From Paracoccus aestuarii (lineage in GTDB: Bacteria; Pseudomonadota; Alphaproteobacteria; Rhodobacterales; Rhodobacteraceae): DNA of 64,000 nucleotides. The notes beneath the pieces are model-generated. The model had not been told where the DNA came from. It made no database searches and saw nothing but the letters and a program-made list of their open reading frames with translations. Positions 26,417 to 38,468 of this stretch are shown here, piece by piece. The number at the start of each line of letters is the position of its first letter. The first letter of the stretch is position 1. The position numbers and the translations under genes were made by a program. The stretch spans positions 1,755,501-1,819,500 of the forward strand of contig NZ_CP067169.1 of NCBI RefSeq assembly GCF_028553885.1. The letters are read 5' to 3'.

Positions 26417-27454
26417 ATGCGTTTGCTGACGACCACCATCCTTGCCGCCGCCGCCGTTCCGGCCTTTGCCGCCGATCCGGAACTGACCGTTCTGGACTGG
26501 GCCGGCTTCGAGGTGCCCGCGATCTTTCAGGCCTATGTCGATCAGCACGGCCAGTCGCCGACGTTCTCCTTCTTCGGCGACGATGACGAGGCCTTCCAAA
26601 AGGTCGCCTCGGGCTTTCGCGCCGATGTCGCCCATCCCTGCAGCCAGATGGTCGGCAAGTATCGCGATGCCGGCCTGATCGAGCCTTGGGACACCGCGCG
26701 CATCCCCAATTTCGACAAGATCGACGAGCGGTTCCTGGACAGCGATGTCTTCCGCGACGACCAAGGCGTCTGGTTCATCCCGACCGATTGGGGCGCGACC
26801 GCCATCGCCTACAACACCGAAACCGTGTCCGAGGAGGACGTGGCGACGCTGCAGGTCTTTACCAACCCGGCATTCCAGGGGCGTGTCTCGCTGCCCGACA
26901 GCGCGGATGATGTCTGGGCGCTGGCCTATCTGGCGACCGGCGTGTCGGATTGGGACGACGTGACCGACGAACAGTTCCAGGCCGCCGCCGACTGGCTGCG
27001 CGAGGCGCATATGAACGTCGCCGCCTATTGGTCGGACCCGTCGGAACAGGCGCAGCTGATGGCCTCGGGCCTGGTGGATGTCGCGTGGTCCTGGAATGAC
27101 GGCGTCGTCTATCTGCAGGAGGACAACTATCCCGTCGGCTTCCAGCGCGAGGCCGAGGAAGGGTCGTCGACCTTCTTCTGCGGTTTCGTGAACCTGTCGA
27201 ACGGGCCGGGCAGCGAGGACAAGGTCTATGACTTCATCAACGCCTGGCTGGAGCCCTCGGCCGGCAAGGCGCTGCTGGATGCGATCGGATACGGGCATAG
27301 CTCGACCGAGGCGATGGCGACCATCGCGGACGAGCCCGCCGTGGCCGAAGGGCTGGCCGAGCTGGACGTGCCGGTCCTGGCCCAGACCCCGAACGATCCG
27401 CAGCAGCGTCAGCGGCAGCTGGCCGAGTTCGAGCGGATCAAGGCCGGGTTCTGA
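26417..27454 (+). CDS. ABC transporter substrate-binding protein, PotD-like
   Basis: 345 residues from ATG 26417. Signal peptide with cleavage near VPAFAA; mature start PELTVLDWAGFEVPAIF. PTDWGATAIAYN and the C-terminal NDPQQRQRQLAEFERI are typical of spermidine/putrescine-type binding proteins (extracellular solute-binding family 8). No permease or ATPase gene follows within the window, so it is an orphan binding protein here. The ligand is probably a polyamine or similar cation. Confidence 0.78.
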   Translation: MRLLTTTILAAAAVPAFAADPELTVLDWAGFEVPAIFQAYVDQHGQSPTFSFFGDDDEAFQKVASGFRADVAHPCSQMVGKYRDAGLIEPWDTARIPNFDKIDERFLDSDVFRDDQGVWFIPTDWGATAIAYNTETVSEEDVATLQVFTNPAFQGRVSLPDSADDVWALAYLATGVSDWDDVTDEQFQAAADWLREAHMNVAAYWSDPSEQAQLMASGLVDVAWSWNDGVVYLQEDNYPVGFQREAEEGSSTFFCGFVNLSNGPGSEDKVYDFINAWLEPSAGKALLDAIGYGHSSTEAMATIADEPAVAEGLAELDVPVLAQTPNDPQQRQRQLAEFERIKAGF

Positions 27455-27461
27455 TCCGGCG

Positions 27462-27513
27462 CCGGACCGGGGGCCAGCCCCCGGACCCCCGGGGTATTTC
27501 GACAACAGAGAAG
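27462..27513 (+). repeat. GC-rich intergenic repeat with GGGTATTT tail
   Basis: A palindromic CCGGGGG/CCCCCGG part followed by GGACCCCCGGGGTATTT, then GACAACAGAGAAGA. A near-identical sequence stands at 47864-47920. This one fills the gap between the PotD-like gene and the convergent Rieske gene. The hairpin could act as a terminator. Confidence 0.7.
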
Positions 27514-27514
27514 A

Positions 27515-27868
27515 TCAGGCGGCGATCACGAGGTCGTCGCCGATCTGTTCGACCGGCACCTGGTCGAGGCCGCAATCGGCGCCGGTGATGGCCTGGCCCG
27601 TCGTCTTGTCGAAGCTGGCGCCGTGGGCGGTGCAGAGGAGTTTTGTGCCGTCCGCCGAGAGAAGGTTTGTGCCGCGGTAGTCCAGCGGCAGGTATTGGTG
27701 CGGGCAGGCATTGACATAGGCGCGGATCGTGGCACCGTCGCGCAGGACGAGGATCGGGAAGGAGCCGCGTTCGGTCGTGACGGTCAGAGGGTGGACGGCG
27801 GTGATCCGGGCAGCCGCACAGATGCGGGTGCCCGGGGCGGGAGCGGTGCTGTAATCTGTCCACGCCAT
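27515..27868 (-). CDS. Rieske [2Fe-2S] protein
   Basis: 117 residues, all Rieske domain. Ligands Cys55-x-His57 (ACPHQYLPLDY) and Cys79-x2-His82 (LLCTAHGASFD) are complete. The size fits a ferredoxin component for an oxygenase rather than a bc1 subunit. It lies 19 bp downstream of hppD on the same strand, so a role in aromatic catabolism is likely. Confidence 0.85.
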   Translation of the reverse strand: MAWTDYSTAPAPGTRICAAARITAVHPLTVTTERGSFPILVLRDGATIRAYVNACPHQYLPLDYRGTNLLSADGTKLLCTAHGASFDKTTGQAITGADCGLDQVPVEQIGDDLVIAA

Positions 27869-27887
27869 GACGGGGTGCGCCTGTCCG

Positions 27888-28997
27888 TCAATCGGCCGTG
27901 GCGGTCAGGACGCCGCGGCGGATCTGGTCCTCCTCGATCGATTCGAAGAGGGCGCGGAAATTGCCCTCGCCGAAGCCGTCATCGCCCTTGCGCTGGATGA
28001 ATTCGAAGAAGATCGGGCCGATCACGGTCTTGGAGAAGATCTGCAGCAGGATGCGGGTCTGGCCGCCGCCCACGACGCCCTCGCCGTCGATCAGGATGCC
28101 GCGGGCCTTCATGCGGTCGATCGGCTCGTCATGATCCTTCACCCGGCGGTGCGACATCTCGTAATAGGTGTCGGGGGGGCCGGGCATGAACTCCATCCCG
28201 GCATCCGCGATCCTGTCGGTGCCGGCGTAGATGTCGTTCGAGGCAATGGCGATGTGCTGGATGCCCTCGCCCTTGTATTCGCGCAGATATTCCTCGATCT
28301 GGCTGTGATCGTCGGTGCTCTCGTTGATCGGGATGCGGATCTTGCCGTCGGGCGAGGTCAGGGCGCGGCTGACCAGGCCGGTCTGCTTGCCCTTGATGTC
28401 GAAATACTTGATCTCGCGGAAGTTGAAGGTCTCGTGGTAGAACTTGTACCAGGTATCCATGTTGCCACGGATGACGTTATGCGTCAGGTGGTCGAGGTAG
28501 TAGAAGCCGAAGCCCTCGGGGCGCGGATCGGCCTCGCCCAGCCAGTCGTAATCGGCCTCGTAGGCGCTGCCCGTGTCGCGATAGCGGTCGACGAAATAGA
28601 GCAGCGAGCCACCGATCCCGATCACCGCGGGGGCGTCGATGGATTTGCCGGGGCCGGTATATTCGGTCGCGCCCAGATCCAGCGCGCGTTTCAGGGCGAC
28701 CTGCGCATCGACCACCCGCCACGCCATCGCGGGGGCGCAGGGGCCGTGATCGTGGACGAACTGGGCCGCATGCCCGTCGGGATCGGCGTTCAGCAGATAG
28801 TTGATGTCGCCTTGGCGATAGAGCGTGATGTCGCGGGTCTTGTGGCGCGCGACGGGGGTGAAGCCCATCTGGCGGAAGATGCGGTCCAGCACCGCCGGAT
28901 CGGGATGGGCGTATTCGACGAATTCGAAGCCGTCGGTGCCTGCGGGGTTCGCGGCGCTGATCGTGGCCTTGGGGGCGTCATGCGGGAACGGGCCCAT
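27888..28997 (-). CDS. hppD: 4-hydroxyphenylpyruvate dioxygenase
   Basis: 369 residues from ATG 28997. Two vicinal-oxygen-chelate domains; iron ligands are the His in YYLDHLTHNV, the His in GIQHIAIAS and the Glu in FFEFIQRKG. The closing GGGQTRILLQIFSKTVIGPIFFEF region is diagnostic. It converts 4-hydroxyphenylpyruvate to homogentisate in tyrosine breakdown. A divergent Lrp-type gene lies 128 bp away and probably controls it. Confidence 0.93.
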   Translation of the reverse strand: MGPFPHDAPKATISAANPAGTDGFEFVEYAHPDPAVLDRIFRQMGFTPVARHKTRDITLYRQGDINYLLNADPDGHAAQFVHDHGPCAPAMAWRVVDAQVALKRALDLGATEYTGPGKSIDAPAVIGIGGSLLYFVDRYRDTGSAYEADYDWLGEADPRPEGFGFYYLDHLTHNVIRGNMDTWYKFYHETFNFREIKYFDIKGKQTGLVSRALTSPDGKIRIPINESTDDHSQIEEYLREYKGEGIQHIAIASNDIYAGTDRIADAGMEFMPGPPDTYYEMSHRRVKDHDEPIDRMKARGILIDGEGVVGGGQTRILLQIFSKTVIGPIFFEFIQRKGDDGFGEGNFRALFESIEEDQIRRGVLTATAD

Positions 28998-29125
28998 GCG
29001 GTATCCTCCTGTCGTTTCGCACATGATGCGCCCGGGGGCGCGCATGGTGGTTGCAAACCGCGCCCGCCTTGCGGCATCCTTGCACGAAGCGCGCACGGTT
29101 CGCGCAGTGGATGCATGGAGCACGC

Positions 29126-29578
29126 ATGGACCGGTTCGATACCGCAATCCTGACCGCATTGCAGCGTGATGGCGCGCTGACCAATGCCGCCTTGGCCGAG
29201 ATCGTGGGCCTGTCGGCCAGCCAGATCTCGCGCAGGCGGGCGGCGCTGGAACAGGCGGGGGTGATCGAGGGCTATGCCGCGCGGCTGTCGGCCGCGAAGC
29301 TGGGGCACGGGTTCCGCGCGGTGATCCGCGTGAACCTGCGCGGCCATGGCCAGGGGCGCGAGGAGGATTTTGCGCGCTTCGTGGCCGCGCAGCCGATGAT
29401 CCGGCAGGCCTTTTCCGTTTCCGGCGATGCGGATTACATCCTGGACATCCGCGCACGCGACCTGGAGGCCTTCGCCGATTTCGTCCACCGCCACCTGCTG
29501 CCGCACCCCCAGGTCGCGCAGGTCCGGTCCGAGATCGTGCTGAAGACGCTGAAGGACGAGGGCGGCGTGGCGCTGTGA
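29126..29578 (+). CDS. Lrp/AsnC-family regulator, divergent from hppD
   Basis: 150 residues from ATG 29126. An N-terminal helix-turn-helix ([25 protein letters not shown]) and a C-terminal RAM ligand-binding domain ([19 protein letters not shown]). Such regulators next to hppD usually respond to aromatic amino acids; that link is inferred from position. The intergenic region has similar GCGCACGGTTCGCGC and TTGCAAACCGCGC stretches that could hold its sites. Confidence 0.85.
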   Translation: MDRFDTAILTALQRDGALTNAALAEIVGLSASQISRRRAALEQAGVIEGYAARLSAAKLGHGFRAVIRVNLRGHGQGREEDFARFVAAQPMIRQAFSVSGDADYILDIRARDLEAFADFVHRHLLPHPQVAQVRSEIVLKTLKDEGGVAL

Positions 29579-29672
29579 CTTGCGCGCCGCTCATGATCTT
29601 GTCCAGAACTATGAATTTGCCGATGGGCGCCCGAGGGCCTATATCACGGGCTGCAATCGAAAGGCCCCATCC

Positions 29673-30702
29673 ATGCCCCTGCCCCCATCCCCCGCCTTCG
29701 CGGCGCTGAACAAGGCCGCATCCGAGCGTATCCTCATCCTGGACGGCGCGATGGGCACGCAGATCCAGGCGCTGTCCTTGGGCGAGGATGACTATACCGG
29801 CAAGGGGTCGGGCTGCGCCTGCCGCCACCATACCGACCACCCCCAGCAGGGCAATAACGACCTGCTGATCCTGACCCAGCCCGAGGCGGTCGAGGAGATC
29901 CATTACCGCTATGCCATCGCGGGCGCGGATATCGTCGAGACGAACACCTTCTCGGCCACGACCATCGCCCAGGCCGATTACGGGCTGCAGGAGGCGGTCC
30001 ACGACCTGAACGTCGAGGGCGCCCGCGTGGTGCGCCGCGCGCTGGACCGTGCCACGGCCGAGGATGGGCGCCCCCGCTTCGTCGCGGGCGCGATCGGGCC
30101 GACGAACCGCACGGCCTCGATGTCGCCCGACGTGAACGATCCGGGCTTTCGCGCCGTGACCTTCGAGGATCTGCGCCTGGCCTATCTGCAGCAGGCGCGC
30201 GGGCTGATCGAGGGCGGGTCGGACATCCTGCTGATCGAGACGATCTTTGACACGCTGAACGCCAAGGCGGCGATCTTCGCCTGCATCCAGGCGATGGAGG
30301 AGCATGGGGCGCGCCTGCCGATGATGATCTCGGGGACGATCACCGATGCCTCGGGGCGCACCCTGTCGGGGCAGACGCCGACCGCCTTCTGGCATTCGGT
30401 GCGCCATGCGAACCCTTGGACCATCGGGCTGAACTGCGCGCTTGGCGCCGCCGCGATGCGCCCGCATCTGGCCGAGCTGTCGCAGGTCGCGGATACGCTG
30501 ATCTGCGCCTATCCGAATGCGGGTCTGCCCAATGCCTTCGGTCAATATGACGAAGGCCCCCATGACACCGCCCCCCAGGTCGCCGATTTCGCGCGCGAGG
30601 GGCTGGTGAACGTCGTCGGCGGCTGCTGCGGCACGACCCCCGACCATATCCGCGCCATCGCCGAAGCCGTGGCCCCCTTCGCCCCCAGAAAGGTGCCCGC
30701 CT

Positions 30703-30710
<8 letters not shown>
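29673..30710 (+). CDS. Methionine synthase, homocysteine-binding half
   Basis: 345 residues from ATG 29673. It is the S-methyltransferase barrel of Met[11 protein letters not shown] near the start, the zinc cysteines in GLNCALGA and [11 protein letters not shown]. The pterin, cobalamin and activation parts are in the next gene, which starts 8 bp before this stop, so MetH is split. Often annotated betaine-homocysteine methyltransferase; the pairing argues for a MetH subunit instead. Confidence 0.88.
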
Positions 30711-33420
<2,710 letters not shown>

Positions 33421-33430
33421 CATGCGAAAG

Positions 33431-33449
33431 GGGCCGGCAATGCCGGCCC
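33431..33449 (-). terminator. Hairpin between metH and lipA
   Basis: GGGCCGGCA and TGCCGGCCC are a perfect 9-bp inverted repeat with a 1-nt centre. On the minus strand it is followed by CCTTTCG, a modest T run. It lies between convergent metH and lipA and probably ends lipA transcripts. Confidence 0.55.
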
Positions 33450-33472
33450 CCATTCAGGTCAGCTCGCGGCCC

Positions 33473-34423
33473 TCAGGCCTGGCCCAGCCTGGCCAGGCGC
33501 GCGGCCCGCATCTGAGCAAAGTCGTCGCCCGCGTGATAGGATGACCGGGTCAGGGGCGTCGCCGAGACCATCAGGAACCCCTTGCCATAGGCGGCCTTTT
33601 CATAGCCCGCGAATTCCTCGGGCGTCACGAAGCGGTCGACGCGGTGATGCTTGGGCGTCGGCTGAAGATACTGGCCGATGGTGATGAAGTCGATATCGGC
33701 CGCGCGCATGTCGTCCATGACCTGCAGCACGCCCTGCCGATCCTCGCCCAGGCCCACCATGATCCCCGATTTGGTGAACATGGTCGGGTCCAGTTCCTTG
33801 ACCCGCTGCAACAGGCGCAGCGAATGGAAATAGCGCGCCCCGGGCCGCACGGTCGGGTAAAGGCCGGGCACCGTCTCCAGGTTGTGGTTGAAAACGTCGG
33901 GCCGGGCCTCGACCACGGCCTCCAGCGCGCCGGGCCTGGATTTCAGGAAATCGGGCGTCAGCACCTCGATCGTGGAGGAGGGCGAGCGGTGCCGGATCGC
34001 GCGGATGGTCTGGGCGAAATGGTCCGCGCCCCCGTCATCCAGGTCGTCGCGGTCCACGCTGGTGATGACGACATGATTCAGGCCAAGCTTCTGGACCGCA
34101 TGGGCGACGCGGCCGGGCTCGAAGGCGTCCAGGGACTGGGGCTTGCCGGTGGCCACGTTGCAGAAGGTGCAGCCGCGGGTGCAGATCTCGCCCATGATCA
34201 TCATGGTGGCGTGGCCCTGGCTCCAGCATTCGCCGACATTGGGGCAGCCCGCCTCCTCGCAGACCGTGGACAGGCGGTGTTCGCGCAGCAGGTCGCGGGT
34301 GTCCTTGTAGCCCTGCGAGGTCGGGGCCTTGACGCGGATCCAGTCCGGTTTTCGGGGCTGGGCCTGATCGGGACGGTGCGCCTTTTCCGGGTGGCGCTGA
34401 TCCGGGATCCTGAGGTCGCGCAA
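33473..34423 (-). CDS. lipA: Lipoyl synthase
   Basis: 316 residues if started at TTG 34423. Homologs begin with a [22 protein letters not shown] sequence, and AAGGA lies 8 bp before this TTG; the further upstream extension is not conserved. The auxiliary cluster [12 protein letters not shown] and radical-[11 protein letters not shown] are present, and RSSYHAG near the C-terminus supplies the conserved Ser. It inserts sulfur into octanoyl groups on lipoyl domains. Confidence 0.92.
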   Translation of the reverse strand: MRDLRIPDQRHPEKAHRPDQAQPRKPDWIRVKAPTSQGYKDTRDLLREHRLSTVCEEAGCPNVGECWSQGHATMMIMGEICTRGCTFCNVATGKPQSLDAFEPGRVAHAVQKLGLNHVVITSVDRDDLDDGGADHFAQTIRAIRHRSPSSTIEVLTPDFLKSRPGALEAVVEARPDVFNHNLETVPGLYPTVRPGARYFHSLRLLQRVKELDPTMFTKSGIMVGLGEDRQGVLQVMDDMRAADIDFITIGQYLQPTPKHHRVDRFVTPEEFAGYEKAAYGKGFLMVSATPLTRSSYHAGDDFAQMRAARLARLGQA

Positions 34424-34493
34424 ACTGACAGTCCTTTCGGTCGCGGTTCCCGTTGAAATAGGCGCTTTCACCCGGTTTGGCAACGTGTTCCCG

Positions 34494-35396
34494 TCAGGCC
34501 AGCAGGGGTGCGGCCGCCCGCGACAGGGTGGCGGCCAGATCGTCGAACCAGCCCCGCCCGCAGGTCGAGGCGCGGCGCATCAGCACCACCTGGCGCGAGG
34601 GCTGGGGTTCGGGAAAACGCATGACCGCAAGGCCGGGGGCGGCGGCAGTCTCCTGCCGGCGGGCGATCTCGGGCAGGAAGGTCAGGCCCATTCCCTGCGC
34701 CGCCAGCCGGCACAGCGTCGACAACGACGCCGCCCCCAGATCCAGCCGGCTGGCCCGACGGTTCAGCCCGCAGACCTCCAGCGCCTGGTCGCCCAGGCAA
34801 TGCCCCTCGTCCAGCAGCAGCAGCTGGCCCGGATCCAGCGCCGACGGGGCGATGGCGCGGCCCGCCTGTTCGCGGATGCGCGCATTGCTGCCCGCCAGCA
34901 GGAAATGATCGGTGAAAAGCGGCACGGCGGCAAAGCCGTCATCCTCGGGCGGGGTGGCGATGACGATGGCATCCAGCCGCCCCGAGGCCAGCTCCTCCAG
35001 CAGGCGTTCGGTCTGGGCCTCGCGCAGGTGCAGGTCACGCCCGATATCGCCCGCCCGCAGGATCGGCAGCGCCTCGGGCAGCAGATAGGGCGCGACCGTG
35101 GGGATCATCCCCAGCATCAGCCGACCGCCCTGCCCCGGCTGGCGCATCCCCTGTTCCAGATCGGTCATCGCGGCCATGACCTGGCGGGCGTGATGTTCCA
35201 GCGCGCGGCCCTGCGGCGTCATCACGATGCCTTGGGCGGTGCGTTCGACCAAGCGCGCGCCGATCGCATCCTCCAGCGCGCGGATCTGCATCGACAGGGC
35301 GGGCTGGCTGACATTGGCCATCTCGGCCGCGCGGGTGAAATGGGCCTGCTGCGCCAAGGCCAGGAAATAGCGCAGCTGGCGCAGGGTGATGTTCAT
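34494..35396 (-). CDS. oxyR: LysR-family peroxide sensor OxyR
   Basis: 300 residues. N-terminal winged helix-turn-helix ([31 protein letters not shown]). The redox pair Cys200 and Cys209 in [13 protein letters not shown] matches E. coli OxyR Cys199/Cys208 in spacing and context. It would sense hydrogen peroxide and activate catalase and related genes. No catalase is adjacent. Confidence 0.87.
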   Translation of the reverse strand: MNITLRQLRYFLALAQQAHFTRAAEMANVSQPALSMQIRALEDAIGARLVERTAQGIVMTPQGRALEHHARQVMAAMTDLEQGMRQPGQGGRLMLGMIPTVAPYLLPEALPILRAGDIGRDLHLREAQTERLLEELASGRLDAIVIATPPEDDGFAAVPLFTDHFLLAGSNARIREQAGRAIAPSALDPGQLLLLDEGHCLGDQALEVCGLNRRASRLDLGAASLSTLCRLAAQGMGLTFLPEIARRQETAAAPGLAVMRFPEPQPSRQVVLMRRASTCGRGWFDDLAATLSRAAAPLLA

Positions 35397-35465
35397 CAGC
35401 GGGACTGATCCGGTTGCGGGAAATCGACGGGCCGATTCTATCAGACCCGCCCGTCGATGCCAGCC

Positions 35466-36590
35466 TCAACCGATCAGCGGCATGCCCTCGCCATAGGTCT
35501 CGCCATAGTGACGCTCCAGCCGCATCAGGGCCAGGCGCAGGACGATCTTGCCCGACCGGGCCGACCAGCCGAGCCGCCGCTCGGTCATCTCGATCCCCTC
35601 CAGGAAACAGCAGACCCGCAGCACGATGTCGCCCAGGCCCGGCCCCAGGTCACGCAGCGCCAGCGCCACCCGGTCGCGCGCCGATTCCGATCCGCCGCGA
35701 TAGCCGGTGCCGCCGCGCGACAGGTCGATCCCCGCGGTCATGAACCCGTCCCAGTTCTGGGTCACGCGCGGGCCCATCTGGGCCAGTTCGAAATCCTCGC
35801 GCAGCCGCTCTCCGGCCGAGACCATGCCCGGCGTCAGGAAGGGCGTGCCGTCATGATCGCGGCGGCGCGCCAGCACCAGCAGCGGGCTTTCGGCGATGTT
35901 GACGCGGGTGCTGCGGCGGCGGCCATCCTCCGGGTCCTCGATCACGCGCTCGTCCCAGATGCGGTGGCGGTCGGCATGATCGAAGCCCGCGGGCGCCTCG
36001 GCCATGCCGTCGACGGGCTGGGCGTCGACGAAGGATCCGGGCTCGAGCGCCATATTCTTCTGACGCGACGATTTAAGCATCTGTCGCAGTGCGTCCCTAC
36101 CACCGGGTGCGATGACATAGCGTTGTAGGCGACCACCTTGACAGCTTTGCACCACCCATCCTTTCAAAGCCATACGCTCAGCTAGGTTCCGATCAAGAAT
36201 TGCGGTCCGGATCTCGTCCCGGGTGACGATTGCCTTCTCCATTCCCGGGGCCGAAACCATGACAGCACCGGGTTCTGCCAAACGCCGCAGGACGCGCAAA
36301 GACTGGCGATCATCCAGCCCACCTTCGATCGGCGTTGTCTTTGCCTCCAGCGCAGCCTCGACAAGCGGGTCGTCGCGTCGGGCCTCAATCCGCCTGATGC
36401 GCCGGAGGATCGTCGACGCATGGCAACCGACTTCCCGAGCGAGAGCGCGGATCGAGACGCCCTGCTGAACATGGCGAAGATAGAGTTTGGTATCCTCGCC
36501 CGGGCCTTTCTTAGACGGGGCACAATACGCGTGCGAATGGTGGTTCGCCTTATTGAAGCCAGCTGCGAATTCACCGGTGAAAATGGTCAT
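35466..36590 (-). CDS. DUF6456 domain protein with N-terminal helix-turn-helix
   Basis: 374 residues from ATG 36590 (AAGGGACCTGAC upstream). The N-terminal part has a resolvase/transposase-like HTH (GVSIRALAREVGCHASTILRRIRRIE). The C-terminal part (about 220-370), with ESPLLVLARRRD, GERLREDFELAQ and MTERRLGWSARSGKIVLRLALMRLERHYG, is DUF6456, conserved in alphaproteobacteria. It is probably a DNA-binding regulator. A 7-bp inverted repeat lies about 60-80 bp upstream. Confidence 0.78.
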   Translation of the reverse strand: MTIFTGEFAAGFNKANHHSHAYCAPSKKGPGEDTKLYLRHVQQGVSIRALAREVGCHASTILRRIRRIEARRDDPLVEAALEAKTTPIEGGLDDRQSLRVLRRLAEPGAVMVSAPGMEKAIVTRDEIRTAILDRNLAERMALKGWVVQSCQGGRLQRYVIAPGGRDALRQMLKSSRQKNMALEPGSFVDAQPVDGMAEAPAGFDHADRHRIWDERVIEDPEDGRRRSTRVNIAESPLLVLARRRDHDGTPFLTPGMVSAGERLREDFELAQMGPRVTQNWDGFMTAGIDLSRGGTGYRGGSESARDRVALALRDLGPGLGDIVLRVCCFLEGIEMTERRLGWSARSGKIVLRLALMRLERHYGETYGEGMPLIG

Positions 36591-36650
36591 GTCAGGTCCC
36601 TTGTCGTCCGCGGGCAGCCCGTCAGCCAGCCACCCCTGGTTTCCATTTTC

Positions 36651-36668
36651 TCCTGTTGGTTAACAGGA
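36651..36668. promoter_or_regulatory. Palindrome upstream of the DUF6456 gene
   Basis: TCCTGTT (36651-36657) and AACAGGA (36662-36668) are perfect 7-bp arms around GGTT. It lies in the divergent promoter space between the DUF6456 and DUF6477 genes and is a candidate operator, possibly for autoregulation. Confidence 0.4.
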
Positions 36669-36717
36669 TCTTTCTGCACATAGCGGCAACATTCCCTAAG
36701 AATCCTTAAAGATGACT

Positions 36718-36746
36718 TGACCTACCGCACGGTGCGCTATGTGTTT
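36718..36746 (+). promoter_or_regulatory. Candidate promoter for the DUF6477 gene
   Basis: TTGACC at 36718 and TATGTG about 17 bp later form a sigma-70-like pair. The gene starts at 36808. Confidence 0.4.
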
Positions 36747-36807
36747 CAGCAACACACGCTTAGGTTGTGTGAAGGTGGCCCTGTCGCAAACCCGAAGGAC
36801 CTCCGAC

Positions 36808-37137
36808 ATGACCCAAGCCTCGAACGTGATCCTCTTTCGCCCCCGCCCCACCGGCCAGGCGCTGCGCCGCCCGGGTTCGCTGATCCGCGCCGCGCGCGAG
36901 GGTCAGCGCGGCTGGAAGCGCGACCGCGACCTGGCGCGGCTGCTGCGCAGCGATCACTGCCCCGCGCCGGGCCGTGCGCTTGCGCGCCTGCGGGCCGAGG
37001 AGGACCTTCAGAACGACCTGCGCTGCACGCGCGCGGCGGATTACGACATGCATCGCCATGTGCTGCTGATGATCGCCATCCTGGCCGAGATGCGCGCCGC
37101 CGTCGCCGCCGCCCCCCAGCCCGCCATCGCGATGTGA
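36808..37137 (+). CDS. DUF6477 family protein
   Basis: 109 residues from ATG 36808. RRPGSLIRAAREG-(Q)RGWKRDRDLARLL, LARLRAEEDLQ and the C-terminal MHRHVLLMIAILAEMRAA match the small DUF6477 family of Rhodobacterales, whose function is unknown. The ATG follows GAAGGACCTCCGAC. It is followed by a 520-bp region with RNA-like features rather than another gene. Confidence 0.72.
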   Translation: MTQASNVILFRPRPTGQALRRPGSLIRAAREGQRGWKRDRDLARLLRSDHCPAPGRALARLRAEEDLQNDLRCTRAADYDMHRHVLLMIAILAEMRAAVAAAPQPAIAM

Positions 37138-37326
37138 TCCGACCGGCGGGTCCGCGCGACCACCCCACCCCATCCTGCCCGACGGCCCGGCCCCGCCCGG
37201 GCCGTTCGCCTGTCCGGGCCCGCGCAACGCAGCGGACGCTGCGCAAACGCCATCTTAACCTTTTCGGGTCATGGTGAACCTGTCCGGCCCTCGTGCCGTG
37301 GGTCGGACCTTCCTCCCTGTTGGACT

Positions 37327-37358
37327 GCCGCGCCCCCCTCCCTGGGCGCGGCCTTTTT
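37327..37358 (+). terminator. Rho-independent terminator
   Basis: GCCGCGCCC (37327-37335) pairs with GGGCGCGGC (37344-37352) and runs into TTTTT. It is 190 bp past the DUF6477 stop, so it may end a separate short RNA. The preceding sequence CTTCCTCCCTG is anti-ribosome-site-like, a feature of some small RNAs. Confidence 0.75.
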
Positions 37359-37437
37359 CCATTTCGGGGCGATAATGTGATCGGGGGCGGTCACAAGCGC
37401 GGTTGACTGATCACGATGGCGCGACTAGCGTGCGACA

Positions 37438-37532
37438 CAATGATGACCGGCCAGTCCGGCAGGGAGATAACGCAACAGCGTCAGGGCCGCGGCACCAGCC
37501 GTGGCCCTTTGCGTATTGAGGGTGACGCATAA
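37438..37532 (+). ncRNA. Candidate small RNA or leader peptide with its own promoter
   Basis: TTGACT (37403-37408) and TAGCGT (37426-37431), 17 bp apart, predict a start near 37438. Downstream, 37483-37493 pairs with 37498-37508 (11 bp, one wobble) and is followed by TTT, a terminator-like end near 37511. A 30-codon frame starting at ATG 37440 would be leaderless and ends at 37532. Either an approximately 75-nt RNA or a leader of the IalB gene is possible. No RNA family is recognised. Confidence 0.35.
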
Positions 37533-37660
37533 GGGCGTCCTCCGGTTCCCGATGGGCGGGGTAAAGCCAAGGTGACGGCCCCGTGCGCGGCGGAGGCCTG
37601 ACAAGTCCGATCCGCCATGCTAGATCGGCGCCAATGCGTTCCGCAAAGGGAAGAAAACCG

Positions 37661-38431
37661 ATGTCCATGAAATCTTCGCACGCACTTCTGGCCGCCATGG
37701 CGCTGATCGCCGCCCCCGCCTTCGCGCAGGAAACCCCTGCCCCGGCCGAGGCTCAGGCCGACACCCCCGCCGCCGCAACCCAGGCCGATACCCCTGCCGA
37801 AGCCCCCGCCGCCACCGGCACCGAGACCCTGGCCGAAACCGATGCCGAGGACGCGGCCACTGACGCGGCTACCGAAGAAGCGACCGAGGACCAGCCCGCC
37901 GCCGAGGCCGCGCCCCAGCAGCCCGCCCGCGATCCCGAGGGTCCCGGCACGTATTATGCGAAATCCGAACATGGCGACTGGCTGATCCGCTGCATCCGCG
38001 CGGGCGAGGGCAAGGACCCCTGCGAGATGTACAAGCTGCTGACGGACGAGGATGACAACGCCGTCGCCGAACTGACGCTGGTGCCGCTGTCGAACGGCAC
38101 CGTCGCCGCCGGCGCCACCTTGGTCGCCCCGCTGGAGACCGACCTGATCGAGGGCTTGGGCCTGCGCGTCGATTCGGGCGAGGTGCGCGGCTATCCCTTC
38201 AGCTTCTGCGCGCCGGTGGGCTGCATCTCGCGCATGGGCTTCACCGAGGCCGAGCTGAACGGGCTGAAGCGGGGCGGCAATGCGACGATCCAGCTGCTGC
38301 CCTTCGGCGGTGATCCGGCGAACCCGGTCCAGCTGACGGCCTCGCTGTCGGGCTTCACCGCCGCCTTCAACGAGTTGGAGGCCTATGCCGCGGCCCCCGC
38401 CGAAGAGGTCGAGGAAGAAGCCGCGGAATAA
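37661..38431 (+). CDS. Invasion-associated locus B (IalB) family periplasmic protein
   Basis: 256 residues from ATG 37661 (GGGAAG upstream). Signal peptide ending APAFAQ. A long low-complexity linker of Ala, Glu, Thr and Pro (about 25-90) precedes the IalB domain, with GDWLIRC, DPCEMYKLL and SFCAPVGCISRMGF holding the conserved cysteines. The domain is common in alphaproteobacteria and of unsure function. The linker suggests a spacer across the periplasm. Confidence 0.82.
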   Translation: MSMKSSHALLAAMALIAAPAFAQETPAPAEAQADTPAAATQADTPAEAPAATGTETLAETDAEDAATDAATEEATEDQPAAEAAPQQPARDPEGPGTYYAKSEHGDWLIRCIRAGEGKDPCEMYKLLTDEDDNAVAELTLVPLSNGTVAAGATLVAPLETDLIEGLGLRVDSGEVRGYPFSFCAPVGCISRMGFTEAELNGLKRGGNATIQLLPFGGDPANPVQLTASLSGFTAAFNELEAYAAAPAEEVEEEAAE

Positions 38432-38468
38432 GGACGGCCCGCCGCGCCCCCATCGGGCGCGGCGATCC

